DNA from: Herbiconiux solani NBRC 106740
GTDB lineage: Bacteria; Actinomycetota; Actinomycetes; Actinomycetales; Microbacteriaceae
DNA: 64,000 bases
Reading direction: 5' to 3'
Assembly (NCBI RefSeq): GCF_001571005.1
Contig: NZ_BCST01000005.1
Span: forward strand, 186,001 to 250,000
In this document: positions 41,360-50,059 of the stretch, piece after piece
Layout of the letters: every line of letters starts with the position of its first letter
Position numbering within the stretch: the stretch's first letter is position 1
Translations under genes and position numbers: made by a program
Notes under the pieces: generated by a model
The model's input: only the letters and a program-made list of their open reading frames with translations
Told to the model about the DNA's origin: nothing
Database searches by the model: none

Positions 41360-44300
41360 ATGAGCGACGTGCTCCAGAGCTTCTCCCCCGCGACCCGCGA
41401 GTGGTTCCTGGGTGCCTTCTCCGCGCCCACCGCGGCGCAGGAGGGCGCCTGGGAGGCGGTGTCCACGGGCGCCCACGCGCTCGTCGTCGCGCCGACGGGC
41501 TCGGGCAAGACGCTCGCCGCGTTCCTCTGGGCGCTCGACCGGCTCGCCACCACCGTCACCGACGGCGAGCCGCGCAAGACCTCAGTGCTCTACGTCTCGC
41601 CACTGAAGGCGCTGGCCGTCGATGTCGAGCGCAACCTCCGTTCGCCGCTCGTCGGCATCACGCAGACGGCGAAGCGCCTCGGCGAGTCCCCGCCGGTCAT
41701 CACGGTCGGCGTGCGGTCGGGCGACACCCCGGCGAACGAGCGCCGCTCGCTGGCGAAGACGCCGCCCGACATCCTCATCACGACGCCCGAGTCGCTCTTC
41801 CTCATGCTCACGTCCTCGGCGCGCGAGTCCCTCTCCGAGGTCACGACGGTGATCATCGACGAGGTGCACGCCGTCGCCGCCACGAAGCGCGGGGCGCACC
41901 TGGCCGTGAGTCTCGACCGGCTCGACACGCTGCTCGCCGAACCGGCGCAGCGCATCGGGCTGTCGGCGACCGTGCGACCACGGGAAGAGGTGGCGCGCTT
42001 CCTCGCCGGCGGTCGACCGGTCAGCATCGTCGCGCCGCCGTCGACGAAGAAGTTCGACCTGAAGGTCGTCGTTCCGGTGGAGGACATGACGCAGATCCCG
42101 CCGACCGAGGCGAACTCGCTCGAGGGCTCGGCCGCGGGGGCGGATGCGCCGGAGCAGGGCTCGATCTGGCCGCACGTCGAAGACCACATCGTCGACCAGA
42201 TCCTCGGGCACCGCTCCTCGATCGTGTTCGCGAACTCCCGGCGGCTGGCCGAGCGGCTGACGGCCCGGCTGAACGAGATCTTCGCCGAGCGGATGGCGAC
42301 GGCGGGCGAGGGCCCTGCCGGCGATGCATCCACCGACGGCTCTGGGGGTGGTGCCGGCGAGGCCGGCATCCGCGAGCTGGTGAGTGCCGCATCCACTCGC
42401 CCGCCGGCCCAGTCGATGGGGCAGGCGGGCCAGACCGAGGGCGCCGAGCTCCTGCTCGCCCGCGCGCATCACGGCTCGGTCAGCAAGGAACAGCGGGCGA
42501 TCATCGAGGACGACCTGAAGACAGGGCGTCTGCGATGCGTGGTCGCGACCTCGAGCCTCGAGCTCGGCATCGACATGGGTGCGGTCGACCTGGTCGTGCA
42601 GGTCGAGGCGCCTCCGTCGGTCGCGAGCGGCCTGCAGCGCGTCGGCCGAGCTGGCCACCAGGTGGGTGAGGTCTCGAAGGGCCTGCTCTACCCCAAGCAC
42701 CGGGCCGACCTGCTGCACTCGGCGGTCGTGTCGATGCGGATGACGGAGGGCCTGATCGAGACGCTGTCGATCCCGGCCAACCCGCTCGACATCCTCGCCC
42801 AGCAGACCGTCGCGGCGTGCGCGCTCGAACCGATCGACGTCGAGGAGTGGTTCGACGTGGTGCGGCGGAGCGCCTCGTTCACCAACATGCCCCGCTCGGC
42901 ATACGACGCGACGCTCGACCTCCTGTCGGGCCTCTACCCGTCCGACGAGTTCGCCGAGCTGCGACCGCGCCTGGTCTGGGACCGGGACGCCGGGACCCTC
43001 ACCGGGCGCCCGGGCGCTCAGCGGCTGGCGGTGACCAGCGGTGGCACGATCCCCGACCGAGGCCTGTTCGGTGTCTTCATGGTGGGCGGGGAGTCGAAGG
43101 ATGCGGACCCGTCGACCGGTTCGGCGCGCTCCGGGCCCGGGCGCCGGGTGGGCGAACTCGACGAGGAGATGGTCTACGAGTCGCGGGTCGGCGACGTCTT
43201 CGCGCTCGGGGCGACCAGCTGGCGCATCCACGAGATCACCCACGACCAGGTGCTGGTCACGCCCGCATTCGGCCAGCCCGGCCGCCTCCCCTTCTGGCGC
43301 GGCGAGGGCCTCGGTCGCCCGGCCGAACTCGGTGCCGCCATCGGGGCGTTCACGCGCGAAGTCGCTGCGTCCTCGGCGGAGGAGGCGCTCGAAACCGCCT
43401 CGTCCGCGGGCCTTGACGAGTGGGCCGCCGCCAACCTGGTGGCCTTCGTCGCCGAGCAGCGCGAGTCGACCGGGCAGGTGCCGAGCGACTCCACCTTCGT
43501 GGTCGAGCGGTTCCGCGACGAGCTCGGCGACTGGCGCGTCATCCTGCACTCCCCTTATGGCATGCCTGTGCACTCGCCGTGGGCGCTGGCGATCAACGCC
43601 CGCGTGCGCGAGCGCTTCGGGGTCGACGCCAACGCCGTCGCGAGCGACGACGGCATCGTGCTGCGGCTGCCCGACACCGAGAGCGAGCCGCCCTCGGCCG
43701 ACCTGTTCCTCTTCGACCCGGTCGAGCTCGAGCAGATCGTGACCGAGGAGGTCGGCGGCTCGGCACTGTTCGCCTCGCGGTTCCGCGAGAACGCTGCCCG
43801 GGCACTCCTCCTGCCGCGCCAGAACCCGGGCAAGCGGTCGCCGCTCTGGCAACAGCGGCAGCGCTCGGCGCAGCTGCTCGAGGTGGCGCGCAAGTACCCG
43901 TCGTTCCCGATCATCCTCGAGACGGTGCGCGAGTGCCTGCAAGACGTCTACGACCTGCCGGCGCTGCTCGCGATCGCCCGCGACCTCGAGGCCCGGCGCA
44001 TCCGCGTCGTCGAGATCGAGTCGGCCCAGGCCTCGCCCTTCGCCCGATCGCTGCTCTTCGGCTACGTCGCCTCCTTCGTCTACGAGGGTGACAGCCCGCT
44101 CGCCGAGCGGCGCGCGGCGGCGCTGGCCCTCGACCCGACCCTGCTCTCCGAGCTGCTGGGCCGGGCCGAGCTCCGCGAGCTCCTCGACCCGGGCGTCATC
44201 ATCGACACCCAGCGCGAGCTGCAGCGGCTGGCTCCGGATCGCAAGGCGCGCAATCTCGAAGGCGTCGCCGACCTCCTGCGCATGCTCGGGCCGCTGACCA

Positions 44301-46264
44301 CCGAGGAGGTGACGGAGCGCTCGCTCGAGTTCGACGTCGACGCCGCCCTCACCGAGCTGGTGGCCGCGCGGCGCGCCCTGCGGGTCAGCTTCGCAGGTCG
44401 CGAATGGTGGGCCTCGATCGAAGACGCCGGGCGGCTCCGCGACGCGCTCGGCGTGCCCATTCCCTTCGGCGTACCGGACGCGTTCATCGCGCCGGTCGAG
44501 CATCCGGTGATCGATCTGGTGAGCCGCTACGGCCGAACACACGGCCCGTTCCTCGCGAGCGAGGTCGCCGAGCGCTTCGGGCTCGGCATCGCGGTGGTGA
44601 CGGATGCGCTCCGCCGGCTGGCGTCGGACAGGCGGGTCGTCGAGGGCGAGTTCCGCCCGAGCGGGCTGGCGGTCGACACGGCCCTGTTGGGGCAAGCGAG
44701 CGGAACCGAGTGGTGCGACGCCGAGGTGCTGCGGCGGCTCCGCAGCCGGTCGCTGGCCGCGCTGCGGCACGAGGTCGAGCCGGTGCAGACCCCGACGCTC
44801 GCCCGCTTCCTGCCGTCATGGCAGCACGTGGGCGGGTCGCTCCGGGGGGTCGACGGGGTGCTGACCGTGATCGAGCAGCTGGCCGGCGTTCCTGTGCCGG
44901 CCTCCGCGTGGGAGAACCTCGTGTTCCCGGCACGGGTGCGCGACTACAGCCCCGCGATGCTCGACGAGCTGACGGCGTCGGGCGAGGTCGTCTGGTCGGG
45001 GCGAGGGAGCCTGCCCGGGAGCGACGGGTGGGTGGCGTTCCACACGCTCGACACCCTGCCGGTCTCGGCGGTGCCCCCGGAGCCCTTCGACGACACCGAG
45101 CTGCACAGGGCGGTGCTGGCGGCGCTGTCGCGGGGCGGCGCCTACTTCTTCCGGGCGCTGGCCGACGAGGTGACGGCGTCGTTGGCGGTGGGGGCCGGGA
45201 GTGTGGATGCGGCGGCGGAGGCCGAGGCCGCTGCCGCCGGCGCGTCCGTGCGTGGCGGCGCGGGCGCAGTGGGCTCGCGCGGCGCGGGTGCCGGCGGAGC
45301 TACCGGTGGGGGCACGGGAAGCTCGGGCCGCGGTGCGGGCACGGGCGGGGGCTCGGGCAGCAGGCCGCCATCCACTGTGTTCGCCGGCCCGCCGGATGAC
45401 GCGGCGATCGTGAGCGCGCTGTGGGATCTGGTGTGGGCCGGGCTCGTGACGAACGACACCGTGGCGCCGCTCCGTACCCTGACCGGGTCGGGCAAGGCGG
45501 CTCATGCAACCAAGCGCGCCGCACCCCGGTCGCGGATGTACCGGGGCCGGGCGTTCGCGCGGCAGTCGATGCAGACCCGGGTCGGTCCGCCGACGGCCGG
45601 CGGGCGATGGTCGCTGCTGCCCGATCCGGTCGACGACCCGACGCTGAGGGCGCACGCGATCGCCGAGATGCTGCTCGACCGGTACGGGGTGGTCACACGG
45701 GGTTCTGTCGTCAACGAGCGCATCCCGGGCAGCTTCGCCCTCGTCTACCGCGTGCTCAGCCAGTTCGAGGAGACCGGGCGGTGCCGCCGCGGGTACTTCG
45801 TCGAGACTCTTGGTGCCGCGCAGTTCGCGACCGGGGGCACGGTCGACCGGTTGCGCGGGTTCGCTCCGGATGCGGTGGGTCGCGACAGCGGGCGCGACCG
45901 GCCACCCGAGGCCCTCACCCTGGCCGCCACCGACCCGGCGAACCCGTACGGCGCCGCTCTGCCCTGGCCGGCGGTCGAGGGGCACAAGCCGGGCCGGAAG
46001 GCGGGCGCGCTCGTCTGCCTCGTCGACGGAGAGCTCGCTCTCTATCTCGAGCGGGGCGGCAAGTCGGCCCTCGTGTTCACCGACGACGAGGCCGTACTGG
46101 CGGTGGCAGCCCGGTCGGTGGCGGGCGCCGTCACGGCGGGCCGCGTCGACAAGATCGCGGTCGAGAAGGTCAACGGCGACTTCGTGCTCGGAACCCCGGT
46201 CGGGACCGCGCTCGAAGCCGCCGGGTTCACCGCGACGCCGAGGGGGTTGAGGCTCCGTGCGTAG
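41360..46264 (+). CDS. lhr: Large ATP-dependent helicase Lhr
   Basis: Superfamily 2 helicase of the Lhr type, linked to DNA repair in Actinobacteria. From ATG at 41360 (MSDVLQSFSPATREW) it has 1634 residues, in the normal range for full-length Lhr. Motif I APTGSGKT is at 44-51, motif II DEVH at 166-169, then SATVRP, and in the second RecA domain HHGSVSKEQR, VATSSLELGIDMG and QRVGRAGHQVG. Winged-helix and long C-terminal domains follow. A Gly/Ala/Arg-rich disordered insert lies near residues 1290-1345 (about 45200-45370). The C-terminus faces a Nei-type glycosylase gene 50 bp downstream, matching the known Lhr-Nei pairing. Confidence 0.96.
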   Translation: MSDVLQSFSPATREWFLGAFSAPTAAQEGAWEAVSTGAHALVVAPTGSGKTLAAFLWALDRLATTVTDGEPRKTSVLYVSPLKALAVDVERNLRSPLVGITQTAKRLGESPPVITVGVRSGDTPANERRSLAKTPPDILITTPESLFLMLTSSARESLSEVTTVIIDEVHAVAATKRGAHLAVSLDRLDTLLAEPAQRIGLSATVRPREEVARFLAGGRPVSIVAPPSTKKFDLKVVVPVEDMTQIPPTEANSLEGSAAGADAPEQGSIWPHVEDHIVDQILGHRSSIVFANSRRLAERLTARLNEIFAERMATAGEGPAGDASTDGSGGGAGEAGIRELVSAASTRPPAQSMGQAGQTEGAELLLARAHHGSVSKEQRAIIEDDLKTGRLRCVVATSSLELGIDMGAVDLVVQVEAPPSVASGLQRVGRAGHQVGEVSKGLLYPKHRADLLHSAVVSMRMTEGLIETLSIPANPLDILAQQTVAACALEPIDVEEWFDVVRRSASFTNMPRSAYDATLDLLSGLYPSDEFAELRPRLVWDRDAGTLTGRPGAQRLAVTSGGTIPDRGLFGVFMVGGESKDADPSTGSARSGPGRRVGELDEEMVYESRVGDVFALGATSWRIHEITHDQVLVTPAFGQPGRLPFWRGEGLGRPAELGAAIGAFTREVAASSAEEALETASSAGLDEWAAANLVAFVAEQRESTGQVPSDSTFVVERFRDELGDWRVILHSPYGMPVHSPWALAINARVRERFGVDANAVASDDGIVLRLPDTESEPPSADLFLFDPVELEQIVTEEVGGSALFASRFRENAARALLLPRQNPGKRSPLWQQRQRSAQLLEVARKYPSFPIILETVRECLQDVYDLPALLAIARDLEARRIRVVEIESAQASPFARSLLFGYVASFVYEGDSPLAERRAAALALDPTLLSELLGRAELRELLDPGVIIDTQRELQRLAPDRKARNLEGVADLLRMLGPLTTEEVTERSLEFDVDAALTELVAARRALRVSFAGREWWASIEDAGRLRDALGVPIPFGVPDAFIAPVEHPVIDLVSRYGRTHGPFLASEVAERFGLGIAVVTDALRRLASDRRVVEGEFRPSGLAVDTALLGQASGTEWCDAEVLRRLRSRSLAALRHEVEPVQTPTLARFLPSWQHVGGSLRGVDGVLTVIEQLAGVPVPASAWENLVFPARVRDYSPAMLDELTASGEVVWSGRGSLPGSDGWVAFHTLDTLPVSAVPPEPFDDTELHRAVLAALSRGGAYFFRALADEVTASLAVGAGSVDAAAEAEAAAAGASVRGGAGAVGSRGAGAGGATGGGTGSSGRGAGTGGGSGSRPPSTVFAGPPDDAAIVSALWDLVWAGLVTNDTVAPLRTLTGSGKAAHATKRAAPRSRMYRGRAFARQSMQTRVGPPTAGGRWSLLPDPVDDPTLRAHAIAEMLLDRYGVVTRGSVVNERIPGSFALVYRVLSQFEETGRCRRGYFVETLGAAQFATGGTVDRLRGFAPDAVGRDSGRDRPPEALTLAATDPANPYGAALPWPAVEGHKPGRKAGALVCLVDGELALYLERGGKSALVFTDDEAVLAVAARSVAGAVTAGRVDKIAVEKVNGDFVLGTPVGTALEAAGFTATPRGLRLRA

Positions 46265-46267
46265 GGC

Positions 46268-46291
46268 GTCGGTGTCAGTGTCGGAGTCGGT
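46268..46291. repeat. Hexanucleotide tandem repeat between lhr and nei
   Basis: Four imperfect copies of GTCGGT lie just after the lhr stop codon. The same hexamer in reverse complement (ACCGAC) forms an array inside folA, 6 kb away. Confidence 0.85.
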
Positions 46292-46314
46292 GCCCGTCGC
46301 TCGAGGGGGTCGTG

Positions 46315-47103
46315 ATGCCTGAGGGCGATACCGTCTACCGCACCGCGGTGCACCTCGATCAGGCGCTCCGGGGCCGGGCGCTGACGGTCAGCGACGTGCG
46401 GGTGCCGAAGTACGCCTCCGTCGACCTGCGCGGCGAGGTGGTCGACGAGGTCGTCGCCGTCGGGAAGCACCTGCTCACCCGGGTGGGCGCCTGGTCGATC
46501 CACACCCACCTCAAGATGGAGGGCTCGTGGCACATCTACCGGCACGGCACGCCCTGGCGCCGTCCCGCCCACCAGGCGCGGATCATCCTGGAGAACGCCG
46601 ACTGGGTCACTGTCGGGTTCGATCTGGGCACGGTCGAGATCTTCGAGCGCGCCCGGGAGGAGGAGGCGGTCGGGCACCTCGGCCCCGATCTGCTCGGCCC
46701 GGACTGGGCCGATGGCGGTGCGGCCGAGGCGGTGCGCCGCCTCTCGGCCGATGGCGCGCGCGAGATCGACGTCGCCCTGCTCGACCAGCGCAATCTGGCC
46801 GGGCTCGGCAACGTCTACGCCAACGAGCTCTGCTTCCTGCGCGGTGTGCTGCCCCAGCGGCCGGTCGACGAGGTGCGCGATCTGCCGGCCGTCGTCGCGC
46901 TCGCCCATCGTCTGATCACGGCGAACCGCGACCGCGTCGAGCGCACGACGACCGGGGATCTCCGTCCCGGCAAGCAGACCTGGGTCTACGGGCGCGAGGG
47001 CAAGCCGTGCCGGCGGTGTGGCACGAAGATCAAGCACGGGATGCTGGGCGCGAACGAACTCGCGCTCCGGGACACCTACTGGTGCCCGCACTGCCAGACC
47101 TGA
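46315..47103 (+). CDS. nei: Endonuclease VIII / Nei-type DNA glycosylase
   Basis: Base-excision repair enzyme removing oxidised bases. Start is ATG at 46315, giving the mature catalytic N-terminus after Met removal (PEGDTVYR: Pro2 nucleophile, Glu3). Lys in VAVGKHLL, the helix-two-turn-helix LAGLGNVYANELCFLRGV and the C-terminal four-Cys zinc finger (CRRCG...WCPHCQ) are present. 262 residues is typical. Gene order with lhr fits a shared repair role. Confidence 0.94.
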   Translation: MPEGDTVYRTAVHLDQALRGRALTVSDVRVPKYASVDLRGEVVDEVVAVGKHLLTRVGAWSIHTHLKMEGSWHIYRHGTPWRRPAHQARIILENADWVTVGFDLGTVEIFERAREEEAVGHLGPDLLGPDWADGGAAEAVRRLSADGAREIDVALLDQRNLAGLGNVYANELCFLRGVLPQRPVDEVRDLPAVVALAHRLITANRDRVERTTTGDLRPGKQTWVYGREGKPCRRCGTKIKHGMLGANELALRDTYWCPHCQT

Positions 47104-47158
47104 CATCTGCGGAGTCGCGGCATCCGTAGGTCAGCTCCCATTGGTCGGCATCCGTGAG

Positions 47159-47554
47159 TCAGGATGACGAAGGGCTCGTCACGCCGGCGTCGAGCGCCGC
47201 CAGCTGCCGTTTCAGCGCGACCTGCCGGTAGGACGTGTCGACGAGCTCGGCGACGAAGGCCCAGTCGGTGCCGTCGTCGAGATCGATCGCCAGCCAGCCC
47301 GACGGCCCGAAGTAGGGCGGCACGAAGACCCCGTCGAGTTCGAGCAGCGCGGGGTGCTCGAACGGATCGGGTTTGAAGACGAGCGAGTACGGCCGATCCA
47401 TCATCGCTCCGGCGAGCGCGAAGATCTTCTTGCCCGCCCGGAAGCTTGGGCGCCCCCACGACTCGACCTCGACGCACTCCGGGTACCCTGCGCAGAGCTC
47501 GCGCAGGCGGGCGACCACGGCGTCGTCCGGTTCGAAGAGCTTCGGATGCTCCAT
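47159..47554 (-). CDS. MmcQ/YjbR family protein
   Basis: Small protein of the MmcQ/YjbR family, double-wing fold, function unknown. Start is ATG at 47554 (MEHPKLFEPDDAVVAR, 131 residues). The family features are the N-terminal helix, VEVESWGRPSFRAGKKIFAL, SLVFKPDPFEHPALLELDG and the C-terminal VAELVDTSYRQVA. A TACCAT box six bases upstream of the ATG and the absence of a ribosome binding site point to a leaderless message. A short direct repeat (CGGCATCCGT) lies in its 3' flank. Confidence 0.85.
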   Translation of the reverse strand: MEHPKLFEPDDAVVARLRELCAGYPECVEVESWGRPSFRAGKKIFALAGAMMDRPYSLVFKPDPFEHPALLELDGVFVPPYFGPSGWLAIDLDDGTDWAFVAELVDTSYRQVALKRQLAALDAGVTSPSSS

Positions 47555-47560
47555 GCAGGA

Positions 47561-47566
47561 ATGGTA
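47561..47566 (-). promoter_or_regulatory. -10 box of a leaderless transcript (YjbR-like gene)
   Basis: TACCAT on the minus strand with exactly six bases to the ATG at 47554, and no ribosome binding site between. Inferred from the common actinobacterial TANNNT-N6/7-start pattern. Confidence 0.5.
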
Positions 47567-47592
47567 GACCCGGTGGCCTCGTGCCGCGATGG

Positions 47593-47598
47593 TAGTTT
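47593..47598 (+). promoter_or_regulatory. -10 box of a leaderless transcript (carboxylesterase gene)
   Basis: TAGTTT with six bases to the GTG at 47605 and no ribosome binding site. It faces the TACCAT box of the divergent gene 26 bp away, so both promoters share one short region. Confidence 0.55.
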
Positions 47599-47604
47599 CG
47601 GCTG

Positions 47605-48357
47605 GTGAGCGAAACGTCATCCCGTGCGTCCGAATCCTCCCTTCAGATCGACGACGAAGCCGTCGTGTGGTCCGTCGCCCAGGAGGAGCGCTCCGAGCGG
47701 CTCGCCGAGCAGCCGCTCGTGATCGTCATGCACGGCCGCGGTTCGCACGAGAACGATCTCGCCGCCCTCTTCCCCCTGCTGCCCGAGGGCGTCGTCTACG
47801 CCTCCCTGCGTGCACCGCTCCCCGGCGCTCCCTGGGGCATGGGCGGCTGGACCTGGTTCCCGCTCGAGGCCGACGGACCCACGCCCGCCGCGGCCGAAGC
47901 GGCGGCATCCGCGGTGCTCGAGTGGGTCGACCGGACCGAGCAGGAATACGGGGCTCCCCCGGCGATCGCGGCCCTCGGCTTCTCGCAGGGCGGGATGATG
48001 TCGATCGAACTGCACCGGGCCAAGCCCTACCGCTTCGCCGCAGCCGTGAACCTCTCGGGCACGGCGCTGCGCGGCGAGCGCGCGGGCGACGACGACCTGG
48101 CGCGTCGCAAGCCGCCGCTGTTCTGGGGCTACGACCTCGAGGATCCGATCATCCCGGCCATCGGGATCGAGCGGACCGAGGTGTTCGCGCCCGCCCACTT
48201 CAGCGTGACCGAGCGGCGGTACGACGGGATCGCACACTCCATCTCGCCGGAGGAGCTCGGCGACGTGAGCCGGTTCCTGCAGGAGGTGCTGCCGCTAGAG
48301 GTCTCGGCGCAGATTCCGGCTGAGACGCCGGCCGAGATTCCTGCCGACGAGGACTGA
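47605..48357 (+). CDS. Alpha/beta-hydrolase, phospholipase/carboxylesterase family
   Basis: Cytoplasmic esterase of the acyl-protein thioesterase/carboxylesterase family. The 250-residue protein has the oxyanion-hole motif VIVMHGRGSHENDL, nucleophile S127 in GFSQGG, acid Asp in DLEDPIIP and His in DGIAHSI. Start is GTG at 47605 (MSETSSRASESS). The C-terminus carries a short repeat (PAETPAEIPADED). The YbaK gene follows 19 bp after. Substrate is not visible. Confidence 0.88.
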   Translation: MSETSSRASESSLQIDDEAVVWSVAQEERSERLAEQPLVIVMHGRGSHENDLAALFPLLPEGVVYASLRAPLPGAPWGMGGWTWFPLEADGPTPAAAEAAASAVLEWVDRTEQEYGAPPAIAALGFSQGGMMSIELHRAKPYRFAAAVNLSGTALRGERAGDDDLARRKPPLFWGYDLEDPIIPAIGIERTEVFAPAHFSVTERRYDGIAHSISPEELGDVSRFLQEVLPLEVSAQIPAETPAEIPADED

Positions 48358-48376
48358 GTCGGCGGAGCGACGGGCC

Positions 48377-48877
48377 ATGGCGAAGAAGAAGACCGCCCAG
48401 GGCGGGCCGACCACGGCGGCGACGCAGGCGCTCGTGAAGTCCGGCATCCGGTTCGTGCCGCACGCGTATCAGCACGACGCGGCCTCGACCGATTTCGGGG
48501 CCGAAGCGGCCCGCGAGCTCGGCGTCGACCCCGCGCGGGTCTTCAAGACGCTGATGGTGGAGACGGATGCGGGGCTCGGGATCGGGATCGTCTCGGTGCG
48601 CGACCAGCTCGACCTGAAGGCGCTGGCCGGCGAGCTCGGTGCGAAGAAGGCTGCAATGGCCGACCGCGCCGTCGCGGAGCGGAAGAGCGGGTACGTCGTC
48701 GGAGGGATCAGCCCGGTCGGGCAGAAGACCCGGCTCGACACCGTACTGGATGACGCGGCGCGGGAGTTCGAGACGATCTTCGTGTCGGGCGGGCGTCGTG
48801 GCTTCGACATCGAGCTGGCGCCGGCCGACCTGCTCGCAGCCGTGGGAGGCCGGATGGCGCGGATCCGGCGGAGTTAG
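48377..48877 (+). CDS. ybaK: Cys-tRNA(Pro)/Cys-tRNA deacylase YbaK/EbsC
   Basis: Hydrolyses mischarged Cys-tRNA(Pro), protecting proline codons. The 166-residue protein shows the family pattern: TQALVKSGIRFVPHAYQHD, VFKTLMVE, the central KKAAMADRAVAERKSGYVVGG followed by ISPVGQKTRLDTVLDDAARE, and SGGRRGFDIELAPADLL. Probably transcribed with the upstream esterase. It ends at a hairpin shared with the convergent HAD gene. Confidence 0.93.
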   Translation: MAKKKTAQGGPTTAATQALVKSGIRFVPHAYQHDAASTDFGAEAARELGVDPARVFKTLMVETDAGLGIGIVSVRDQLDLKALAGELGAKKAAMADRAVAERKSGYVVGGISPVGQKTRLDTVLDDAAREFETIFVSGGRRGFDIELAPADLLAAVGGRMARIRRS

Positions 48878-48880
48878 GCC

Positions 48881-48924
48881 GTCCCGGCAGGAGGCGCAGG
48901 CGGGATGCCTCGGGTCGCCGGGAC
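48881..48924. terminator. Hairpin between ybaK and the HAD gene
   Basis: GTCCCGGC and GCCGGGAC form an outer 8-bp stem; inside, GAGGC and GCCTC pair as a second stem. The position between convergent stop codons fits a bidirectional terminator. Confidence 0.5.
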
Positions 48925-48968
48925 GTCCGCCTACATCAGGTGGTCGTCAGGCGGTGGCCAGTCGGTGA

Positions 48969-49937
48969 TCAGGCGCGGTCGTCGCCGTGCTCGATGATGC
49001 CGGCGCCGCGGAGGGTTCCGGCCGCGAGAGCTCCCGACCAGCGGGAGAGGAACGCGGCGCCGGCGGTGTCGTTCGTCGAGTCGACGGGCGCGGTGAGCAC
49101 CTCGTACGGCGTCTCGGGGATGCCGTCAGCCGGGCGCACATCGACGTGGGCCACGTCGTAGCCCTCGCGGTGCAACCAGTCGGCCATGGCGTAGTCGCTG
49201 CGCGAGTCGCCCACGGTGCGCCACCGGGTAGGCAGCGGACCGGTCGCGGCAATGAGCTCCAGAGCCCGCTCGGCGCCCAGGTCTTTACCGACCCGGACCG
49301 ACTCGATGTCGGTGGAGATGATGGTCGGATCGATCCTGACGGAGATCGTGCCGGAGGCATCGGGAGCCGCTTCAGTTCTCCACACCGTGCCGATCTCGAG
49401 AGTTGTGCACAGATCGAGGACCGCGCGGTCGAACTCGGGCTGAACGGCGAGATAGTGATCGGAGTCGACCTCCGTTCGCTGCTCCACCGAGATCATGGTG
49501 CGCTTCGTGTGGTCGAAGAACATCGAATCGGCGAACCGTTCGTCGATCAGGCGCTCTACGCCCTCGCGGAGCGCGGAAGGGAGAACGAGCGTGTCGTCCA
49601 CCGTCAGTTCCCCGACGCCGTCGGGGGTGATGCGGAACCAGACCGCCCCCTTCTCGCAGACGCCGTACACCCGGGCCTCGGCGCGGAGCCCGCCCGCGAC
49701 GAGGGGGCCGACGACCTCACCCCGGAGGAACTCGTCCGAGCGGCCGGTGTTGAAGACCACGGGAATGCCCGCGTTGGCCAGCTTCACGAGATCGGACGCG
49801 ATCGAGGGGATGGCGATGGTGCGGGTGATGGGACTGGCGATGGGCCCGTCCACGTCGAGCAGGAGTCCGAGGTTCACGGCGTCAGAATCTGCGGCGCCAG
49901 GGTTTGCGGCTTCGGGGTTCGCGGCATCAGAGGTCAC
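48969..49937 (-). CDS. HAD-superfamily hydrolase
   Basis: Predicted cytoplasmic phosphatase of the HAD superfamily, of the Cof/sucrose-phosphatase-like type judged from the long cap region. The 322-residue protein has motif I DVDGP (D28, D30), motif II FNTGR, and motif IV GDSRSDYAMADW near residue 245. The first ~20 residues are an Ala/Asn/Asp-rich tail with short repeats (AANPEAANPGAAD). Start is GTG at 49937 with CATAAT six bases upstream, suggesting a leaderless message. Substrate unknown. Confidence 0.85.
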   Translation of the reverse strand: MTSDAANPEAANPGAADSDAVNLGLLLDVDGPIASPITRTIAIPSIASDLVKLANAGIPVVFNTGRSDEFLRGEVVGPLVAGGLRAEARVYGVCEKGAVWFRITPDGVGELTVDDTLVLPSALREGVERLIDERFADSMFFDHTKRTMISVEQRTEVDSDHYLAVQPEFDRAVLDLCTTLEIGTVWRTEAAPDASGTISVRIDPTIISTDIESVRVGKDLGAERALELIAATGPLPTRWRTVGDSRSDYAMADWLHREGYDVAHVDVRPADGIPETPYEVLTAPVDSTNDTAGAAFLSRWSGALAAGTLRGAGIIEHGDDRA

Positions 49938-49943
49938 GGCTCA

Positions 49944-49949
49944 ATTATG
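49944..49949 (-). promoter_or_regulatory. -10 box of a leaderless transcript (HAD gene)
   Basis: CATAAT on the minus strand, six bases before the GTG start at 49937; no ribosome binding site is present in between. Confidence 0.5.
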
Positions 49950-50059
49950 TCCGCCTCGCGCGAGTGCGGCCGCGGGTCGGGACGTCGGCGGCTCAGGACG
50001 AGAAGGCCCGGTCACGAGTCGCGAGGGCCGTCGGTCGAGAGTGCCGGCAGTGAGACGGG

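Noticed and set aside
41582-44770. A 1062-codon minus-strand frame across lhr
   Set aside because: Antisense shadow of Lhr; Arg/Asp/Gly-rich with no recognisable fold.
45160-45380. Possible frameshift in lhr at the Gly/Ala-rich segment
   Set aside because: The frame is continuous on both sides and the downstream helicase-associated domain remains in phase, so this is a disordered insert rather than an error.
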